DNA of 9,003 nucleotides, taken from assembly GCA_002746355.1 (NCBI GenBank), contig NVWX01000005.1, positions 11,147 to 20,149 of the forward strand, written 5' to 3'. The position numbers and the translations under genes are program-made. Of the stretch, positions 6,424-9,003 are shown in pieces. The notes under the pieces were generated by a model, which worked only from the letters and a program-made list of their open reading frames with translations, was not told where the DNA came from and did not search any database. Within the stretch, counting starts at the first letter, position 1. Each line of letters opens with the position of its first letter. Source of the stretch: Dehalococcoidia bacterium (GTDB lineage: Bacteria; Chloroflexota; Dehalococcoidia; Lucifugimonadales; UBA3495).

Positions 6424-7356
6424 CTACTTCTTCAGGGGGAACATGGGCAGCAGCTCTTCGCCCAGGATTTCAAGCTGGTCCATGGTCTCTTCGGCCGAGC
6501 ACATGGGGCGCAGCACGAATTTGGAGCCGCCGGCATCGATGTAGTTCTGGACGTATTCCGCTACTTTCTCCACCGGGCCCACCGCGGTGAACTCGGTGAA
6601 ATGGGCGTCGGGGCGTTGGCGGGTCACGAACCGGCTGGCCTTTTCTGTGGCGTCCGCCACGTCGTCGGAGATGTAATAACCCATCAAGACGCCAATATGG
6701 TCGTCTTCGATTTCCCGGTTGTACTCGTTGGCTGTTTCAAAGAGTATCTCGCAACCTTCTTTTATCTCCTCGGGCGTGGCGCTGGAGACCAGCCAGCCGT
6801 CGCCCACCCGTCCAACGCGCCTGGCGGCAGCGGCTGACCTACCGCCGATCCAGACCGGGGTCGAAGGCTGAAGGTACGGCTTGGGCGTGACGGTCACATT
6901 GTGGCAACTGAAGAACTCTCCCTCGTGGGTGACATTTTCTTCTTGCCACAGTCGACGCATAAGTTCGATGGCTTCATCCGTACGCGGGCCGCGCCGGTCC
7001 TTACTGACGCCGCAAGCCTCGTATTCCTCGGGCTCTTCTTGGCCCAGACCGACCGCGGGGAAGAACCTCCCTTGGGACAGGTAGTCCAGGGTGGCGATCT
7101 GCTTGGCTAGCACCACCGGGTTGCGCAAGGGCAGGGCCAGCACGCTGGTGCCGACTTTCAATCGGTCTGAGTAAGCCAAGACCATGGAGCAGGCCATCAT
7201 GGGCTCGAGGCTGAACTTCTCTCCAACGATCCGGTCGCTGAGCCAAAGGGAGTCGTAGTCGTGCTTATCGCCGATCTCCACCAACTTCCGAAGATATTCG
7301 TGGTCTTCTCCACCCTCTCCGTAGGCTCCGGGCATGTATCCGATGGCGATACTCAT
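6424..7356 (-). CDS. Luciferase-like (LLM) flavin/F420-dependent oxidoreductase
   Basis: The protein has 310 residues from ATG 7356 to TAG 6424, normal for a single-domain luciferase-like TIM barrel. Diagnostic segments are YDSLWLSDR (34-42), KVGTSVLALPLRNP (67-80), ATLDYLSQGRF (88-98) with VGLG (102-105), RTDEAIELMRRLW (125-137) and PVWIGGRS to RVGDGW (167-188). The family uses FMN or coenzyme F420 to oxidise or reduce small organic substrates. The GLG region and overall pattern resemble F420-linked members, but cofactor and substrate cannot be settled by eye. There is no signal peptide, so it should be cytoplasmic. It has its own -10 box (7401-7406) although the epimerase gene lies only 71 bases upstream. 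It may be transcribed with the small membrane protein downstream. Confidence 0.9.
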   Translation of the reverse strand: MSIAIGYMPGAYGEGGEDHEYLRKLVEIGDKHDYDSLWLSDRIVGEKFSLEPMMACSMVLAYSDRLKVGTSVLALPLRNPVVLAKQIATLDYLSQGRFFPAVGLGQEEPEEYEACGVSKDRRGPRTDEAIELMRRLWQEENVTHEGEFFSCHNVTVTPKPYLQPSTPVWIGGRSAAAARRVGRVGDGWLVSSATPEEIKEGCEILFETANEYNREIEDDHIGVLMGYYISDDVADATEKASRFVTRQRPDAHFTEFTAVGPVEKVAEYVQNYIDAGGSKFVLRPMCSAEETMDQLEILGEELLPMFPLKK

Positions 7357-7400
7357 TTCAACTCTCTCGGGTCTTCTCTATTGGTGCGAGGCTGGAGGCA

Positions 7401-7406
7401 ATTATA
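7401..7406 (-). promoter_or_regulatory. Sigma70-type -10 box for the luciferase-like gene
   Basis: A perfect TATAAT on the minus strand (ATTATA on +) lies 44 bases before the ATG at 7356, in the 71-base gap after the epimerase stop. The -35 is weak (TGATCA-like near 7425-7430). It suggests the oxidoreductase can be transcribed independently of the epimerase. Confidence 0.5.
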
Positions 7407-7427
7407 ACCCAGTTTCCAGAGACCTGA

Positions 7428-8369
7428 TCACCCTGCGATGATGTCCATCCCCGCTTCGGTGCGGGCGTCGTTGATGTGGTCCAGTATGCGCTGCCGCAGA
7501 GGCGCGATCTCATACCCGATGTCGGCCAGCATCCGGCTATTGTCCAAATTGTAGACGTGGGGCACCAACTGGTCGCCGGTGGTTATCTGGGCGTCGGGGA
7601 TGATTTCGCGGACGATGTCGGCCATGTCTTTGATGGTACACATGCTGCCGCCGCTGATGTAGACCGGGTGGTTCAGCTTCTCGGCCAGTGCCGCCCTGAC
7701 GAAAATCTCCGCCGCGTCCTCGGCATGGATCATCGGCGATTGTTCGTCCTGGTGGAAGGGCATGCTCACCGGCTTGCCGATGGCCGGCAGGGACATCAGG
7801 AGCCCGCCGATCATGCCGGTCATGCCGGTGACCCGTCCGTGGCCGAACACGGTGCAGATGCGCACGCCGACCAGGTCCAGGCCGTGGCGGTCGATATAGC
7901 GCTTGGCCGAGAAGTCGTTCACCGACTTTGTCATGCCGTAGACGTTGATGGGGTCGTTCAGGTCGTCTTCGTTGATGGGCCGCTCGCCGAATGTAGTCTG
8001 GACGCCGTAGACAGCGATCGAACTGGCGTAGACCACTCTTTCGATACCGGTCCACCGGGCCGCCTCAAAAACGTTGTTGGTGCCACCGATATTGACCTGC
8101 ATGGCGTAGTGATGCCGCTCTTCGGTGTCCGGTGGCAAGAGCGCCGCCATGTGAATGATATTGTGGACACTGTTGGTGTTGATGGCCTCCAGCAGATGGG
8201 GCAGTTGGGTCACGTCGCCCCGGTACATCTTAATGCGGTCCAGATACGGTTCCAGGTTAGTCCGGGGCGGGGCTAGATCGAAGCAGACCACCTCTTCACC
8301 TCGGTCAAGCAGTTTGCGGATGATGCGGTTACCGATGAAGCCGGTGCCGCCTGTGACCATCACTGACAT
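7428..8369 (-). CDS. NAD(P)-dependent epimerase/dehydratase (extended SDR)
   Basis: The protein has 313 residues from ATG 8369 to TGA 7428. The Rossmann motif TGGTGFIG (6-13) and Asp31 at the end of the second strand, favouring NAD, are followed by GDV (51-53), HMAAL (73-77), the catalytic Ser region ASSIAVYG (115-122) and YGMTK with Tyr144 and Lys148. This is the full catalytic set of an extended short-chain dehydrogenase, as in nucleotide-sugar epimerases and dehydratases. The C-terminal half (FHQDEQSPMIHAEDAAE, YISGG) is typical of the substrate-binding part. No other sugar-nucleotide gene is nearby, so the substrate is open. A G-rich ribosome site (AGGGGGG) lies 4 bases before the ATG. 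Confidence 0.92.
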   Translation of the reverse strand: MSVMVTGGTGFIGNRIIRKLLDRGEEVVCFDLAPPRTNLEPYLDRIKMYRGDVTQLPHLLEAINTNSVHNIIHMAALLPPDTEERHHYAMQVNIGGTNNVFEAARWTGIERVVYASSIAVYGVQTTFGERPINEDDLNDPINVYGMTKSVNDFSAKRYIDRHGLDLVGVRICTVFGHGRVTGMTGMIGGLLMSLPAIGKPVSMPFHQDEQSPMIHAEDAAEIFVRAALAEKLNHPVYISGGSMCTIKDMADIVREIIPDAQITTGDQLVPHVYNLDNSRMLADIGYEIAPLRQRILDHINDARTEAGMDIIAG

Positions 8370-8402
8370 GATGCCCCCCTTGAACCTACTTTTTTGTTTA
8401 AG

Positions 8403-8420
8403 CTCGCCAGCCTCGGCGAG
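8403..8420 (-). other. Hairpin at the predicted 5' end of the epimerase transcript
   Basis: CTCGCC (8403-8408) and GGCGAG (8415-8420) form a 6-base stem with a 6-base loop. The predicted transcript start is about 8422, so the hairpin would be the first structure of the mRNA, where it could slow decay. The neighbouring T-run (8390s) lies on the wrong side for a terminator in either direction. Confidence 0.4.
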
Positions 8421-8428
8421 TCCCGTAA

Positions 8429-8457
8429 ATCATAATGGCGTGGACGAGCCCTCGCAA
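8429..8457 (-). promoter_or_regulatory. Promoter for the epimerase gene
   Basis: On the minus strand, TTGCGA (8452-8457, 4 of 6) and TATGAT (8429-8434, 5 of 6) are separated by exactly 17 bases. Predicted start is near 8422, giving a leader of about 53 bases. Confidence 0.5.
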
Positions 8458-8493
8458 TGGCGGGCTGGATTTACATAAAAGAGGGCAACTGCC

Positions 8494-8522
8494 TTGACCA
8501 TAGTCAATTCGATGTTAATAAT
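8494..8522 (+). promoter_or_regulatory. Promoter for the interrupted secreted-protein gene, with overlapping palindrome
   Basis: TTGACC (8494-8499, 5 of 6) is followed by TAATAA (8516-8521, spacer 16) or AATAAT (8517-8522, spacer 17). The -35 lies in the inverted repeat TTGAC-CATA-GTCAA (8494-8507), a possible operator. The leader would be about 110 bases. Confidence 0.45.
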
Positions 8523-8626
8523 TTCCGATACTGAACACCGCTTCGACCGGTCCGCACACTCAGGCCACTCCATGGGCCCCATTCTTGTGGTTAGAATGGA
8601 CTGGACGTTCGCCGAAGCGCCAAAAT

Positions 8627-8631
8627 GAGGG
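8627..8631 (+). promoter_or_regulatory. Ribosome binding site of the interrupted secreted-protein gene
   Basis: GAGGG lies 7 bases before ATG 8639, a well-placed site marking this as a genuine gene start despite the early stop codon. Confidence 0.55.
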
Positions 8632-8638
8632 TAATAAA

Positions 8639-9003
8639 ATGCCAAAGATTCGACTTCCTATAACATTTTTGATGTTAGCCATCGCGGTGCTCGCTATGCC
8701 GTTGGTAGCAAGCGCCGACAACCAATGGGGCAAATAAGCTTGGCCCACGGACGGAGGACCCGCCTTGGTGCTTGGCGACAACCTCAACTCAGTAGAATGG
8801 GACGCCTCCCTGCTGGCCGCCAACGATGATTGGAACGATTCAGACTTCATCGACAACTCTATCGCCGCGGGCGGCGCTGCAAACAACTTGGACTGCGCTC
8901 CCGCAACGGGCGCGGTCGAGATCTGCAACTACGACTACGCCAATAACAATTGGCTGGGAATCGCCGGAATCTATATCGCCAAAGGCAAGCAGATCACAAA
9001 GGG
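8639..9003 (+). pseudogene. Secreted, matrixin-like metallopeptidase-related gene with in-frame stop at codon 33 (3' end outside window)
   Basis: From ATG 8639 a signal peptide is evident: basic start (MPKIRLP), hydrophobic core to residue 20, and the signal-peptidase-like site ASA at 24-26. After DNQWGK the frame meets TAA at 8735-8737. Beyond it the same frame is open to the window edge for 88 codons with normal coding character (LVLGDNLNSVEWD, AAGGAANN, GAVEICNYDY, NNWLGIAGIYI, KGKQITKG). From memory, this resembles the N-terminal part of secreted matrixin-like zinc peptidases, in which a Tyr-x-Trp sequence follows a similar WG start, so TAA may replace a Tyr codon. The zinc motif would lie beyond the window and cannot be seen. 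It may be a pseudogene, a sequencing error, or a readthrough case. A TTG at 8765 with GGAGG 7 bases before it could restart translation but would lose the signal peptide. Confidence 0.65.

Noticed and set aside
7476..8276. A 266-codon plus-strand frame rich in His, Val and Asp
   Set aside because: It is antisense to the epimerase with its complete Rossmann and YxxxK motifs; the composition is that of a GC-rich shadow frame.
8390..8420. T-run plus hairpin as an intrinsic terminator
   Set aside because: The T-run precedes the stem on the plus strand and appears as an A-run after it on the minus strand, so the order is wrong for a terminator in both directions.
8560..8928. A 122-codon minus-strand frame over the interrupted gene
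   Set aside because: It shows no recognisable domain and is antisense to a frame with signal peptide, ribosome site and promoter.

Overview
The window looks like chromosomal DNA of an uncultured, GC-rich bacterium. The best guess is the Chloroflexota, perhaps near the SAR202/Dehalococcoidia group. This rests on gene content: a YbhE-type lactonase, an F420-type luciferase-like oxidoreductase, an extended SDR, and beta-propeller lipoproteins with Pro/Thr linkers. No rRNA or tRNA fixes the taxonomy, so the assignment is inference. I see no CRISPR array, insertion sequence, phage gene or tRNA.

Left part (1-2889). A lipoprotein gene runs leftward off the edge (776 to 1). It has a lipobox, a Pro/Thr-rich tether of about 140 residues and the start of a beta-propeller. 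Divergent from it is a Gly/Ala-rich membrane protein (1039-1530), followed by a second beta-propeller/FG-GAP protein (1714-2889). The lipoprotein signal peptide of that second protein lies in another reading frame (about 1527-1664), ended by a stop codon, so the gene appears broken or mis-assembled.

Middle part (2924-6397). A leftward YbhE-family lactonase is read from a TTG codon at 3955. A 292-base divergent spacer separates it from a rightward DEAD-box RNA helicase (4248-5990). The helicase tail contains seven tandem 18-residue repeats. It converges, with a 5-base gap, on a small leftward membrane protein (5996-6397).

Right part (6424-9003). Leftward genes encode a luciferase-like flavin/F420 oxidoreductase and an NAD-dependent epimerase/dehydratase, each with a promoter-like sequence. 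Divergent from the epimerase is a secreted protein whose reading frame is cut by TAA at codon 33 and then stays open to the window edge. The downstream part resembles the N-terminal region of secreted matrixin-like metallopeptidases.

No new multi-gene system can be demonstrated. The most interesting signals are the two interrupted secreted-protein genes (1527-1750 and 8735), the 18-residue repeat array on the helicase, and several non-ATG starts supported by local signals.
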